A stretch of DNA of 64,000 bases from assembly GCF_022698165.1 (NCBI RefSeq), contig NZ_JALDAY010000005.1:372001-436000 (forward strand), written 5' to 3'. This document shows, piece after piece, positions 8,515 to 16,259 of the stretch (position 1 is the first letter of the stretch; every line of letters starts with the position of its first letter). The translations under genes and the position numbers were made by a program. A model generated the notes under the pieces. That model did no database searches. It worked only from the letters and a program-made list of their open reading frames with translations, and was not told where the DNA came from. The stretch is from Streptomyces cylindrosporus (GTDB lineage: Bacteria; Actinomycetota; Actinomycetes; Streptomycetales; Streptomycetaceae).

Positions 8515-8600
8515 CATGCTCACCGGGCTGAAGCCCGGTGATTCTGGCCGTCCCTACCGATCGCCGTGCCGCTACGCGGCACGGCGATCGGTGAGGGATT
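8511..8600 (-). ncRNA. Putative omega-RNA (reRNA) scaffold at tnpB 3' end
   Basis: TnpB proteins use a guide RNA transcribed from the 3' end of tnpB through the right end of the element. Here that strand holds two stable hairpins. One has a 17-bp perfect stem (8556-8572 with 8576-8592) whose loop and 5' base contain the tnpB stop. The other is GCCCGGTGA-type near 8523-8540. The guide would then read out of the element into the hexosaminidase gene (complement of about 8491-8510). The structures are visible; RNA existence and boundaries are inferred from the family. Confidence 0.5.
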
Positions 8601-9813
8601 CCGTGGCTTCCTGCTTCTTCACGCCGTGCCGCGCCCCCGGTGGTGCTGGGGGGTTGGTCTTACCGGTGCTCCACAGGCTCGAACCGCGCTGTCCGGCGGC
8701 TTTGACGTTCTTCGCGGCGTTGATGTCGCGATCGTGTTGGGCCCCGCAGGCGGGGCAGTCCCATTCTCTGACGTGCAGGGGTTTGGGTGTGTCGAGGTGT
8801 CCGCAGGCCGAGCAGGTCCGGGTGGTCGGCTCGAACCGGCCGATTTGCACGAACGTGCGCCCGTACCGTTTGGCCTTGTATTCCAGCATGTTCACGAACA
8901 TCGACCAGCCCGCGTCGTGCACGCTCTTGGCCACCTGGGTGCGCGCGAGTCCGGCCACCGACAGGTTCTCCACGGCCACCGTTTGATTCTCACGGATGAT
9001 CCGGGTGGAGAGCTGGTGGCAGAACTCCTTGCGCGCGTCAGCGACGGCGGCGTGGGCGCGGGCGACCTTCAGGCGGGCCTTCTCGCGGTTCTTCGATCCC
9101 TTCTGCTTGCGCGACAGTTCGCGCTGGGCCTTCTTCAGCTTCTTCTCCGCCCGGCGCAGGAACCGGGGGGAGTCGATCTTCGTGCCGTCGTCCAGGACTG
9201 CGAAGTGGGTCAGGCCCAGGTCGATGCCTACACTGCTGTCCGGGCTGGCGTCGGGCAGGGCGGTGGCGTCGGCGGCCGGGTCGGTCTCGATGACGAAGCT
9301 GGCGAAGTACCTCCCTGCCGGGTCCTTGATGACGGTGACCGAGGACGGCACCGCCGGCAGGGAGCGGCTCCACTTGACCTTGACCGCGCCGATTTTCGGC
9401 AGGTCGAGGCGGCCGCTGTCGGTGATCTTCCAGCGGGCGTTCGCGGTGAACCGGATCGACTGCCGGTGATCCTTGCGGGACTTGTAACGCGGTGCGCCCA
9501 GTCTCGGGCCTTTGCGGGTGCCCTTCAGGGAGGCGAAGAAGTTGCGGTAGGCGGCCTCCGCGTCGCGCAGGGACTGCTGGAGCACCACCGCGGAGACCTC
9601 GCCCAGCCAGGACCGCCCGGCTGTCTGCTTCGCCTCGGTGATCAGCTTCCGGGACAGCTGGCCGGCCGTCGGGAGGGGCTGCTGGGCCTTTCGGGCGTCC
9701 TCACGCGCCCGGACCGCGTCGTTGAACACCACGCGGGCGCACCCGAACGCCCTCGCCAACGCGGTCTGCTGGGCGGCGTCCGGGTACAGGCGGAAGCCGT
9801 ACCGAAGCTGCAT
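8572..9813 (-). CDS. tnpB: TnpB, RNA-guided DNA nuclease of IS605-type element
   Basis: Ancestor-like relative of Cas12 that nicks or cleaves DNA next to a transposon-adjacent motif under omega-RNA guidance and helps keep the element at donor sites. The 413-residue protein is full length. The RuvC triad is present: Asp198 (GIDLGL), Glu282 (VENLSV) and Asp363 (DRDINAAKN). The zinc ribbon is Cys334-x2-Cys337 and Cys353-x2-Cys356. The typical N terminus MQLRYGFRLYP supports the ATG at 9813; longer upstream reading runs into tnpA. All catalytic residues are intact, so the protein is predicted to be active. Confidence 0.95.
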   Translation of the reverse strand: MQLRYGFRLYPDAAQQTALARAFGCARVVFNDAVRAREDARKAQQPLPTAGQLSRKLITEAKQTAGRSWLGEVSAVVLQQSLRDAEAAYRNFFASLKGTRKGPRLGAPRYKSRKDHRQSIRFTANARWKITDSGRLDLPKIGAVKVKWSRSLPAVPSSVTVIKDPAGRYFASFVIETDPAADATALPDASPDSSVGIDLGLTHFAVLDDGTKIDSPRFLRRAEKKLKKAQRELSRKQKGSKNREKARLKVARAHAAVADARKEFCHQLSTRIIRENQTVAVENLSVAGLARTQVAKSVHDAGWSMFVNMLEYKAKRYGRTFVQIGRFEPTTRTCSACGHLDTPKPLHVREWDCPACGAQHDRDINAAKNVKAAGQRGSSLWSTGKTNPPAPPGARHGVKKQEATESLTDRRAA

Positions 9814-9838
9814 ACCGGCCACACTACATAGTTGGGTT

Positions 9839-10255
9839 ATGGCTGAGATGCAGAAGATCAGAGCTGGTCGGCACTGTACATTCGCGATGCATGTCCACTT
9901 GGTCTTTGTGACCAAGTTCCGGCACAAGGTGTTCACCGATGCCCACCTGAGGCGCATGGAGGAGATCATGCGGTCCGTCTGCGGGGACTTCGAGTGCGAG
10001 CTGGTGGAGTTCAACGGCGAGGACAACCACGTCCACCTGCTGGTGAACTTCCCGCCCAAGGTCGCCGTCACCAAGCTGGTCAACTCCCTCAAGGGCGTCT
10101 CCTCCCGCCGCCTGCGCCAAGAGTTCCCCGATCTGGTGCGCCACTACTGGCGGGCGAACAAGCTTTGGTCCGGGTCCTACTTCGCCGGCACCGTGGGCGG
10201 CGCCCCGCTCTCCGTAGTCAGGCAGTACATCGAACAGCAGAACCGGCCGGGGTGA
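9839..10255 (+). CDS. tnpA: TnpA, Y1 HUH single-strand transposase
   Basis: Small transposase that cuts and joins single-stranded DNA at the hairpin ends of IS200/IS605 elements. It has 138 residues, the usual length being 130-155. The HUH motif is His64-Val-His66 (NHVHLLV) and the catalytic tyrosine is Tyr130 (VRQYIEQQ). The ATG at 9839 lies 25 bp from the divergent tnpB start. No frameshift or truncation is seen, so the element may be autonomous. Confidence 0.94.
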   Translation: MAEMQKIRAGRHCTFAMHVHLVFVTKFRHKVFTDAHLRRMEEIMRSVCGDFECELVEFNGEDNHVHLLVNFPPKVAVTKLVNSLKGVSSRRLRQEFPDLVRHYWRANKLWSGSYFAGTVGGAPLSVVRQYIEQQNRPG

Positions 10256-10433
10256 GCGTCACCCGGCTCCGCCGGGAGACGCAATCGCGGCGCTTCGCGC
10301 CGCAGGCGACACACCTCCAACCGGCTCCACCGGACCAGTCTCGGTGACGCTCCGCGTCACACCGACAGATTCGCTTCACCCCCGGTCTGAAGGCCGGAGC
10401 ACTGCGAATAGATCCCGGTAGCTGTTACGACGA

Positions 10434-10470
10434 CGCAGGCGCCGGTCCCATCCAGGGGCCGGCGCCTGCG
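10434..10470. terminator. Bidirectional terminator between hexosaminidase/IS and nagB
   Basis: A 16-bp stem (10434-10449 with 10455-10470, one G-T wobble) has a 5-nt ATCCA loop. It lies between convergent transcription units (dasBC-hexosaminidase from the left, nagB from the right). The IS landed between this terminator and the gene it served. Confidence 0.8.
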
Positions 10471-10519
10471 GTGCACCAAGGGGTGTGGGGCTCTGTACCG
10501 ATCCTGGTGGACGAACCCG

Positions 10520-11305
10520 CTAAATCCCCTGCCACTCCGGCTTGTTGACGAACGTGTGCCGGAAATAGTCCGCCAGCTTCAACTTGGACGCGGCCCCCTC
10601 GTCCACCACCACCGTCGCATGCGGATGCAACTGCAACGCCGACGCCGGACACACCGCCGCCACCGGCCCCTCGACCGTCGCCGCGACCGCGTCGGCCTTC
10701 CCCTCACCCGTCGCCAGCAACACCAGATGCCGAGCCTCGAGAATCGTCCCGATCCCCTGGGTGATCACGTGATGCGGCACCTGGTCGATGTCACCCTCGA
10801 AGAACCGCGCGTTGTCCACCCGGGTCTGCTCGGTCAGCGTCTTGATCCGCGTCCGCGAGGCCAGCGAGGAACACGGCTCGTTGAACCCGATGTGCCCGTC
10901 GGTCCCGATCCCGAGCAACTGCAGATCCACCCCGCCCGCCTCCGCGAGCGCCGCGTCATACGCCTCGCACGCCCCCTGCACGTCCGCCGCCGTCCCGTCG
11001 GGCCCCATGAACGCGTCCATCCCGATCCCGAGCGGCTCCAGCACCTCCCGCCGCAGCACCGACCGGTACGACTCCGGATGCTCGGCCGGCAACCCCACGT
11101 ACTCGTCGAGCTGCGCGATCCGCGCCCGCGAGGCGTCCACGGCCCCGGACCGCACCTTCGCCGCGAGCGCCTCGTAAATGGGCAGCGGAGTCGACCCGGT
11201 GGCCACTCCGAGCAACGCGTCCGGCTTGCGCCGCAGGAGCCGTGCCATTGCCTCGGCGATGAGCTCGCCGCCCGACTTGGCGTCCGGAACGATGACAACT
11301 TCCAC
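10520..11305 (-). CDS. nagB: Glucosamine-6-phosphate deaminase NagB
   Basis: Converts GlcN-6-P to fructose-6-P and ammonia, the last step that brings chitin-derived GlcNAc into glycolysis. The 261-residue protein has the family length and motifs: ATGSTP (35-40, phosphate binding), LDEY (66-69, catalytic Asp/Glu region) and GTDGHIGFNEP (134-144, catalytic His). The ATG at 11305 is preceded by a dre 27-42 bp upstream, so DasR should repress it, as is known for S. coelicolor nagB. It is convergent with the das cluster and divergent from the SIS gene. Confidence 0.96.
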   Translation of the reverse strand: MEVVIVPDAKSGGELIAEAMARLLRRKPDALLGVATGSTPLPIYEALAAKVRSGAVDASRARIAQLDEYVGLPAEHPESYRSVLRREVLEPLGIGMDAFMGPDGTAADVQGACEAYDAALAEAGGVDLQLLGIGTDGHIGFNEPCSSLASRTRIKTLTEQTRVDNARFFEGDIDQVPHHVITQGIGTILEARHLVLLATGEGKADAVAATVEGPVAAVCPASALQLHPHATVVVDEGAASKLKLADYFRHTFVNKPEWQGI

Positions 11306-11331
11306 GCTGGGCCTGCCGATCTGAAGGGCTA

Positions 11332-11347
11332 TGTGGTTTAGACCAAT
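11332..11347. promoter_or_regulatory. DasR operator (dre) between nagB and the SIS gene
   Basis: TGTGGTTTAGACCAAT matches 12 of 16 positions of the dre consensus, including the complete TAGACCA half. It lies 27 bp upstream of the nagB start, in the shared region with the divergent SIS-domain gene, whose start is 215 bp away. It could control nagB alone or both genes. Confidence 0.75.
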
Positions 11348-11561
11348 CTAACAGAGGCGCCCCCTGACGCCCAGGTGAAAGAGGTGAACGAAAGGGGAGG
11401 AGGGGGACTGGAGAGGGGCGGGAGAGGGATCGCACCGAGCCCGCGGCATCGGCAATCCATACGGAGGACAGGCACCATTCGCCCTGGGGGAGTGGAATGG
11501 ATGCTGCCCGCCTACGGCCCCGACGCCCCGACAGCTCACCGCCCCACCCGGAGGACCCACG

Positions 11562-12632
11562 ATGACCGCCACGACCCCGGCCCCGAAGAACGACGTCCCC
11601 GGCCGGATCATGGCCCGCGAGATGGGCGAGCAGCCCGCCGTGCTGCGCCGGCTCCTGGAGGAGGGCGCCCCCGGCATCCGGCAGGTGGCCCAGGAGATCG
11701 CCGCCCGCAACCCCCGCTTCGTCCTGCTCACCGCCCGCGGCACCTCCGACAACGCCGCCCTCTACGCCAAGTACCTCCTGGAGATCCGCCTCGGCCTGCC
11801 CTGCGGCCTCACCTCGATGTCCACCACCACGGCCTACGGCGCCCGCCCCGACCTCACCGACGTCCTGGTGATCACCGTCAGCCAGTCCGGCGGCTCCCCG
11901 GACCTGGTCGCCTCGACCCGCGCCGCCCGCGAGGCCGGTGCGATCACCCTCGCCGTCACCAACAACCCCGGCTCACCGCTCGCCGGCGTCTCCGAGTACC
12001 ACGTCGACGTCATGGCCGGACCGGAGAAGGCCCTCCCGGCGACCAAGACCTACACCGCCTCCCTCCTCGCCCTGTACCTCTTCGTCGAGGGCCTGCGCGG
12101 CGGCGACGGCGGCGCCGCCAAGCCGCTCCCCGACCTCGCCGAGCAACTGCTCGCCCGGCAGGACGAGGTCCGCGCCCTCGCCGCCCGCTACCGCTTCGCC
12201 GAGCGCATGGTCATCACCTCCCGCGGCTACGGCTACCCCACGGCCAAGGAAGCCGCCCTCAAGCTGATGGAGACCAGCTACATCCCCGCCCTCTCCTACT
12301 CCGGCGCCGACCTCCTGCACGGCCCCCTCGCCATGGTCGACAACGTCTCCCCGGTCATCGCGGTCGTCACCGACGGCAAGGGCGGCGAAGCGCTCCAGCC
12401 CGTGCTCGACCGGCTCCGCGGCCGCGGCGCCGACCTGTTCGTCGTCGGCCCCCGGCACCAGGTCGAGCAGGCCTCGGCGGGCTTCGTGCTGCCCACGGAG
12501 GGCGTGGCCGAGGAGGTCCAGCCGATCCTGGAGATCATCCCCCTCCAACTGCTGGCCTACGAGGTCACCATCGCCCGAGGCCAGGACCCGGACGCCCCTC
12601 GCGCCCTGGCGAAGGTCACAGAGACCCACTGA
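11562..12632 (+). CDS. SIS-domain aminosugar-phosphate isomerase/deaminase (GlmS C-terminal type)
   Basis: The 356-residue cytoplasmic protein carries two SIS folds like the isomerase half of GlmS but no glutaminase domain, as in AgaS, FrlB or NagB-II type deaminases. Visible motifs are TARGTSDNA (about 56-64), SQSGGSPD (SIS 1 loop) and SYSGADLLHGPLAMVD (SIS 2). The ATG at 11562 has GGAGGA upstream. It is divergent from nagB over a region with a dre, so it probably acts on an amino-sugar phosphate under DasR control. The precise substrate is not readable; a relation to Streptomyces NagS-type SIS proteins is possible. Confidence 0.8.
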   Translation: MTATTPAPKNDVPGRIMAREMGEQPAVLRRLLEEGAPGIRQVAQEIAARNPRFVLLTARGTSDNAALYAKYLLEIRLGLPCGLTSMSTTTAYGARPDLTDVLVITVSQSGGSPDLVASTRAAREAGAITLAVTNNPGSPLAGVSEYHVDVMAGPEKALPATKTYTASLLALYLFVEGLRGGDGGAAKPLPDLAEQLLARQDEVRALAARYRFAERMVITSRGYGYPTAKEAALKLMETSYIPALSYSGADLLHGPLAMVDNVSPVIAVVTDGKGGEALQPVLDRLRGRGADLFVVGPRHQVEQASAGFVLPTEGVAEEVQPILEIIPLQLLAYEVTIARGQDPDAPRALAKVTETH

Positions 12633-12840
12633 GCGGGGGCCCATCGAGCCAGGGCCCGTCGCGTCGGACATCCGCTGAGCCGGGGGCCTGCCGAGCCGAG
12701 ACCCACGGAGCCGGGGCCCGCCGAGCCAAGACCCACGGAGCGAGGGGCCCGCCGCCCCGGACATCCGCCAGGCCCAACCATCCGTCACGTCGGACATCAC
12801 CTGCCCTGGACGCCACCCGACCCGGACCTCACCCAACCCC
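12633..12840. repeat. Imperfect 30-bp tandem repeats after the SIS gene
   Basis: The gap between two convergent genes holds imperfect repeats. The clearest are two adjacent copies of a 30-bp unit at 12693-12722 and 12723-12753 (GAGCC-[G/A]AGACCCACGGAGC followed by GGGGCCCGCC). Shorter echoes (GTCGGACATCCGC, CCGGACATCCGCC) lie on either side. I see no gene here. It may serve as a 3' end or be slippage-derived filler. Confidence 0.6.
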
Positions 12841-12855
12841 ACCCCACTCGCACCG

Positions 12856-13608
12856 CTAAACCAGCGAACCCCCCGTCACATCCACCCATCCCCCCGTCAC
12901 CCACCGGCCGGCGTCCGACGCCAGGAACGCCACCACGTCCGCGACGTCCGCCGTCTCGCCCACCCGGCCCAGCGCGGAGAACGCCGCCGCCCGGTCCCAG
13001 CCGTCCGGGGCGCCGTACAGCAGCTCCGCGGTGTTGTCCGTGTCGATGATCCCGGGCGCCACCGAGTTCACCGTGATGCCCCGGGGGCCCAGCACCTTGG
13101 ACAGGTCGCGGGTGAAGACGTCCAGGGCGCCCTTGGTCATCGCGTACGCCATGTTGTGCGGCATCACGGCGTTGCGGGCGAGTCCCGACGAGATGTTGAT
13201 GATCCGGCCGCCGTCCCGCAGCCTCGCCGCGCCCTGCTTGACGAGGAAGAACGGCGCCTTCACGTTCACCGCGAAGAGCCTGTCGTACTCGTCCTCCGCT
13301 ATTTCGTCGATCGGCCGGGAGTTCCCGATCGCCGCGTTGCTCACCAGGATGTCCAGTCCGTCCGCGTGCCGGTCGAACTCCTCCCACAGGGCCGCCGAGT
13401 CCCCCGGCCGCCCCAGCTCGACCCCGATCGCGAAGGCCGAGCCGCCCGCCGCCTCGATCGCGGCCACCGTCTCCTTCGCCGCCCGCTCGTTACTCCCGTA
13501 GTGCACCGCGACCCGTGCCCCGTCGCGCCCCAGCCGCTCGGCGATCCCCCGACCGATGCCCCTGCTCGCCCCGGTGACCAGAGCCGTCCTGCCCGCGAGC
13601 ACACCCAT
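12856..13608 (-). CDS. Short-chain dehydrogenase/reductase (SDR)
   Basis: Classical NAD(P)-dependent SDR of 250 residues. The Rossmann motif is TGASRGIG (12-19), the structural motif is SNAAIG (90-95), and the catalytic residues are Ser140/141, Tyr155 and Lys159 (YAMTK). The C-terminal end WVTGGWVDVTGG is typical. The ATG at 13608 has GGAGGGG upstream; an upstream in-frame start would include the operator region. It is transcribed divergently from the TetR gene, with paired operators between them, so it is the likely repressed target. The substrate cannot be read from the sequence. Confidence 0.9.
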   Translation of the reverse strand: MGVLAGRTALVTGASRGIGRGIAERLGRDGARVAVHYGSNERAAKETVAAIEAAGGSAFAIGVELGRPGDSAALWEEFDRHADGLDILVSNAAIGNSRPIDEIAEDEYDRLFAVNVKAPFFLVKQGAARLRDGGRIINISSGLARNAVMPHNMAYAMTKGALDVFTRDLSKVLGPRGITVNSVAPGIIDTDNTAELLYGAPDGWDRAAAFSALGRVGETADVADVVAFLASDAGRWVTGGWVDVTGGSLV

Positions 13609-13631
13609 GCCGACACCCCTCCACAATTCCC

Positions 13632-13643
13632 TAGCGGTCGCTA
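13632..13643. promoter_or_regulatory. TetR-type operator, copy 1
   Basis: The sequence TAGCGGTCGCTA is a palindrome (TAGCG..CGCTA) in the 95-bp gap between the SDR and TetR genes. A second copy with the same outer TAGC....GCTA lies 47 bp away. It is nearest the SDR start. Confidence 0.7.
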
Positions 13644-13678
13644 CAGAAAGACCGTACAACAGCCCGCCGACATTTCTC

Positions 13679-13690
13679 TAGCACCCGCTA
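13679..13690. promoter_or_regulatory. TetR-type operator, copy 2
   Basis: The sequence TAGCACCCGCTA has the same TAGC-4-GCTA symmetry as copy 1. It ends 13 bp before the tetR-like ATG, suited to autorepression. Confidence 0.7.
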
Positions 13691-13703
13691 TACAATCCAC
13701 TCC

Positions 13704-14324
13704 ATGGTGGACGGCGACGACACGAAGACCAAGGTCAGGCCGCGCGGCCGACCCCGTTCCTTCGACCGTGAGACCGCGCTGGAGAAGGCGGTCATGGCGT
13801 TCTGGGAGCATGGGTACGAGGGGACCTCCGTCTCCGACCTCACCCGGGTGATGGGCATCGGCGCCCCGAGTCTGTACGCGGCCTTCGGCGACAAGCGGGC
13901 GCTGTTCGAGGAGGTCGTCGGCGTCTACGGCGCGCGGTACGGCTCCTTCGGCGACCGGGCCCTCGCCGAGGAACCCACCGCCCGCGCGGCCGTCGCCCGC
14001 ATGCTGCGCGAGGCCGCCGCCGAGTACACGGCGCCCGGCCGCCCGCACGGCTGCCTCGTCATCCACGCGGCCACCCACTGCGCGAGCCCCGAGGTCGAGG
14101 AGTCCCTGCGCGATCGGCGCAACGCCAACATCGCCGCCATCGAACGCCGTATCACCGCCGACGTCGCGGCGGGCGAGCTCCCGGCCGGCCTCGACGCCGC
14201 CGCCCTTGCCCGGCACACCGGCGCGATCATCCAGGGCATGTCCCAACAGGCGCGGGACGGGGCGAGCCGGGAGGAACTGGAAGCGCTCGCGGAAATTGCC
14301 ATGGCCATCTGGCCCCGCACATGA
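13704..14324 (+). CDS. TetR/AcrR-family repressor
   Basis: The 206-residue repressor has an N-terminal helix-turn-helix (about residues 20-65; motif TSVSDLTRVMGIGAPSLYAAFGDK in part) and a ligand-binding C-terminal half with GCLVIHAATHC, seen in AcrR members related to YxaF/LmrA and ComR. The ATG at 13704 lies just after operator copy 2. It is divergent from the SDR gene, which it probably controls together with itself. The inducer is unknown. Confidence 0.9.
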   Translation: MVDGDDTKTKVRPRGRPRSFDRETALEKAVMAFWEHGYEGTSVSDLTRVMGIGAPSLYAAFGDKRALFEEVVGVYGARYGSFGDRALAEEPTARAAVARMLREAAAEYTAPGRPHGCLVIHAATHCASPEVEESLRDRRNANIAAIERRITADVAAGELPAGLDAAALARHTGAIIQGMSQQARDGASREELEALAEIAMAIWPRT

Positions 14325-14428
14325 ACCCACACGGGTTAGGCTGCGTGGTGGATGTCAGGGCGTCCGATCAAGTGGAGCCGGGTCGGGAAATAACAACAAC
14401 GAACAGGCTCCAACGCATGGACACGCCT

Positions 14429-14444
14429 AGTGGTCTAGTCCACA
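14429..14444. promoter_or_regulatory. DasR operator (dre) in the TetR-kinase gap
   Basis: AGTGGTCTAGTCCACA matches 13 of 16 positions of the dre consensus, with the full TGGTCTAG core and a CCAC half. It lies about 300 bp upstream of the histidine kinase start and 105 bp after the TetR stop. The gene it controls is not obvious. Confidence 0.6.
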
Positions 14445-14668
14445 ATTGAAACAGTGCGACGCAGGACCAACCGCAGAACCACCAAAGCTTCCGCCCTCCC
14501 CGCACAGGAGGACGGACGGAGGAACCGGAGCTCTCTGCCCTGACTGCCCCGGCTCCTCAACCTTCGGCCGGTACCGGGACCGCACACCCCGCGGCCGATA
14601 TTGCTCCGGGCTGCGGTGCCGGGAGGGTTGAGGGTCCCTCTCAGGCGCCGCGGCCCGCGGGTGTTCCG

Positions 14669-14702
14669 AGCCGCTTTCCAAGCCGCCTCTCAAGCCGCTT
14701 TT
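14669..14702. repeat. Three 12-bp tandem repeats before the kinase gene
   Basis: AGCCGCTTTCCA, AGCCGCCTCTCA and AGCCGCTTTT stand head to tail, ending about 35 bp before the kinase GTG. Repeats on a 12-bp pitch near one helical turn can act as binding sites for a regulator. Confidence 0.5.
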
Positions 14703-14736
14703 CGGCCAGGTACATACCGCCAGGTACGCTCCACAC

Positions 14737-16212
14737 GTGCCCTCCATGAACGAACTGGTCCGCCAGCACACCGCCCTCGACGACTCCGACCTCGAGTGGC
14801 TCCATCTGCTGGTCTCGGAGTGGCAGCTGCTCTCCGACCTCTCCTTCGCCGACCTGGTGCTCTGGGTGCCCACCCGCGACGGCACGCGCTATGTCTCGGT
14901 GGCCCAGATGCGGCCCAACACCGGCCCCACTTCCTACCAGGACGACATGGTCGGCCACCTCGTCCCGCGCGGCCGCCGCCCCATGCTGGACGCGGCCCAC
15001 GACGAGGGCCGGATCGTGCGCGAGGGCGACCCCGAGTGGCGCGAGGAGGTCCCGGTCCGGGTCGAGTCCATTCCGGTACGACGTGAAGGGCGAGTCCTCG
15101 GCGTCATCGCCCGCAACACCAACCTGCTCACCGTGCGCACCCCGAGCCGCCTGGAGCTGACGTATCTCCAGAGCGCCTCGGACCTCGCGCAGATGATCGC
15201 GGCCGGCTCCTTCCCGTTCGCGAACCAGCAGATGGACATGGACGCCGCCCCGCGCGTCGGCGACGGCCTGATCCGCCTCGACGCGGACGGCATCGTCCAG
15301 TACGCCTCCCCGAACGCGCTGTCCGCGTACCACCGCATGGGCCTCGCCTCCGACCTGGTCGGCCACCACCTCGGCCGGACCACCGCCGAACTCGCCCCCA
15401 CCCGTGGGCCGGTGGACGAGGCGCTCGCCAAGGTCGCCAGCGGCTGGGCGCCCCGCGAGTTCGAGATCGAGGCGCACGACGGGGTCATCCAGTTCCGCGC
15501 GATCCCGCTCAAACCCAAGGGCACGCGCATCGGTTCGCTGGTCCTGCTCCGGGACGTCACCGAACTGCGCCGCCGCGAGCGCGAGTTGATCACCAAGGAC
15601 GCGACCATCCGGGAGATCCACCACCGGGTGAAGAACAACCTCCAGACGGTCGCGGCGCTACTGCGCCTGCAGGCCCGGCGCATCGAGTCCGACCGGGGGC
15701 GGGAAGCGCTCGAAGAGGCGGTACGACGGGTCGGCTCGATCGCGATCGTGCACGAGACGCTCTCCCAGAACCTGGACGAGCGCGTCGAGTTCGACGAGAT
15801 CGCCGACCGGGTGCTGGCGATGGTGGCCGAGATCTCGCCGGGCAAGGTCACCGGCCGCCGCACCGGCCGCTTCGGCATCCTCGACGCCGAGGTCGCCACC
15901 CCGCTCTCCATGGTCCTCACGGAGATCCTCCAGAACGCCCTCGAACACGGCTTCCGCGAGGGCGACACCGGCACGGTCGAGGTGTCGGCCGTCCGCGGCG
16001 GCACCACCAAGGAGGCCCGCCTCCTGGTCACCGTCCAGGACGACGGCGTCGGCCTGCCCGAGGGCTTCGACCCGCGCACCGCGGGCAACCTGGGGCTGCA
16101 GATCGTACGGACCCTGGTGGAAGGCGAGTTGGGCGGTACGTTCGACATGGTGCCGGCGCCCGAGCGGGGGACCCGGGTGATCCTGGACGTACCGGTGCGG
16201 GCCAACAAGTAG
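14737..16212 (+). CDS. PdtaS-like sensor histidine kinase (GAF-PAS-HisKA_2)
   Basis: Soluble cytoplasmic histidine kinase of 491 residues without membrane helices. The N-terminal GAF-like sensor (about 1-150) begins with the conserved LVRQHTALDDSDLEWLHLLV region. A PAS domain follows (about 175-280), then HisKA_2 with the phospho-His in EIHHRVKNNLQTV (about 295), and an HATPase_c domain with EILQNALEHGF and NLGLQIV. This is the layout of mycobacterial PdtaS, which pairs with the ANTAR regulator PdtaR. It lies next to a WhiB1-type gene, as in Mycobacterium. The start is GTG 14737 or ATG 14746. No good Shine-Dalgarno precedes either, so a leaderless mRNA is possible. Confidence 0.9.
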   Translation: MPSMNELVRQHTALDDSDLEWLHLLVSEWQLLSDLSFADLVLWVPTRDGTRYVSVAQMRPNTGPTSYQDDMVGHLVPRGRRPMLDAAHDEGRIVREGDPEWREEVPVRVESIPVRREGRVLGVIARNTNLLTVRTPSRLELTYLQSASDLAQMIAAGSFPFANQQMDMDAAPRVGDGLIRLDADGIVQYASPNALSAYHRMGLASDLVGHHLGRTTAELAPTRGPVDEALAKVASGWAPREFEIEAHDGVIQFRAIPLKPKGTRIGSLVLLRDVTELRRRERELITKDATIREIHHRVKNNLQTVAALLRLQARRIESDRGREALEEAVRRVGSIAIVHETLSQNLDERVEFDEIADRVLAMVAEISPGKVTGRRTGRFGILDAEVATPLSMVLTEILQNALEHGFREGDTGTVEVSAVRGGTTKEARLLVTVQDDGVGLPEGFDPRTAGNLGLQIVRTLVEGELGGTFDMVPAPERGTRVILDVPVRANK

Positions 16213-16235
16213 CACAGCCAAGTGCACAGCAAAGA

Positions 16236-16259
16236 GCCCCGGATCCGAAGATCCGGGGC
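16236..16259. terminator. Terminator between kinase and wblE
   Basis: A perfect 10-bp GC-rich stem (16236-16245 with 16250-16259) is closed by a CGAA tetraloop, 24 nt after the kinase stop. It lies between two convergent genes and can serve both. Confidence 0.85.

Larger units (their letters stand above)
8511..10405. mobile_element. IS200/IS605-family insertion sequence (IS605-like, divergent tnpB and tnpA)
   Basis: Intact element of about 1.9 kb with Y1 transposase tnpA (+) and RNA-guided nuclease tnpB (-) in divergent order. Read on the tnpB strand the right end finishes in GTCAA, as in IS605-type elements, which places the map-left boundary at TTGA (8511). Both ends carry a subterminal hairpin built on CCGG..TGAA..CCGG (8523-8540 and about 10383-10397). 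The outer limit at 10405 is an estimate. No target duplication is expected for this family. It sits between the hexosaminidase coding sequence and a transcription terminator. Confidence 0.85.
14325..14736. other. 412-bp gene-free region upstream of the histidine kinase gene
   Basis: No convincing coding sequence. It holds a good dre at 14429-14444, inverted segments (CCTCAACC near 14555 and GGTTGAGG near 14627) that could pair in a leader RNA, three 12-bp tandem repeats at 14669-14702 and a twice-repeated CCAGGTAC just before the kinase start. It probably carries the kinase promoter and possibly a regulatory leader or small RNA. Confidence 0.5.
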
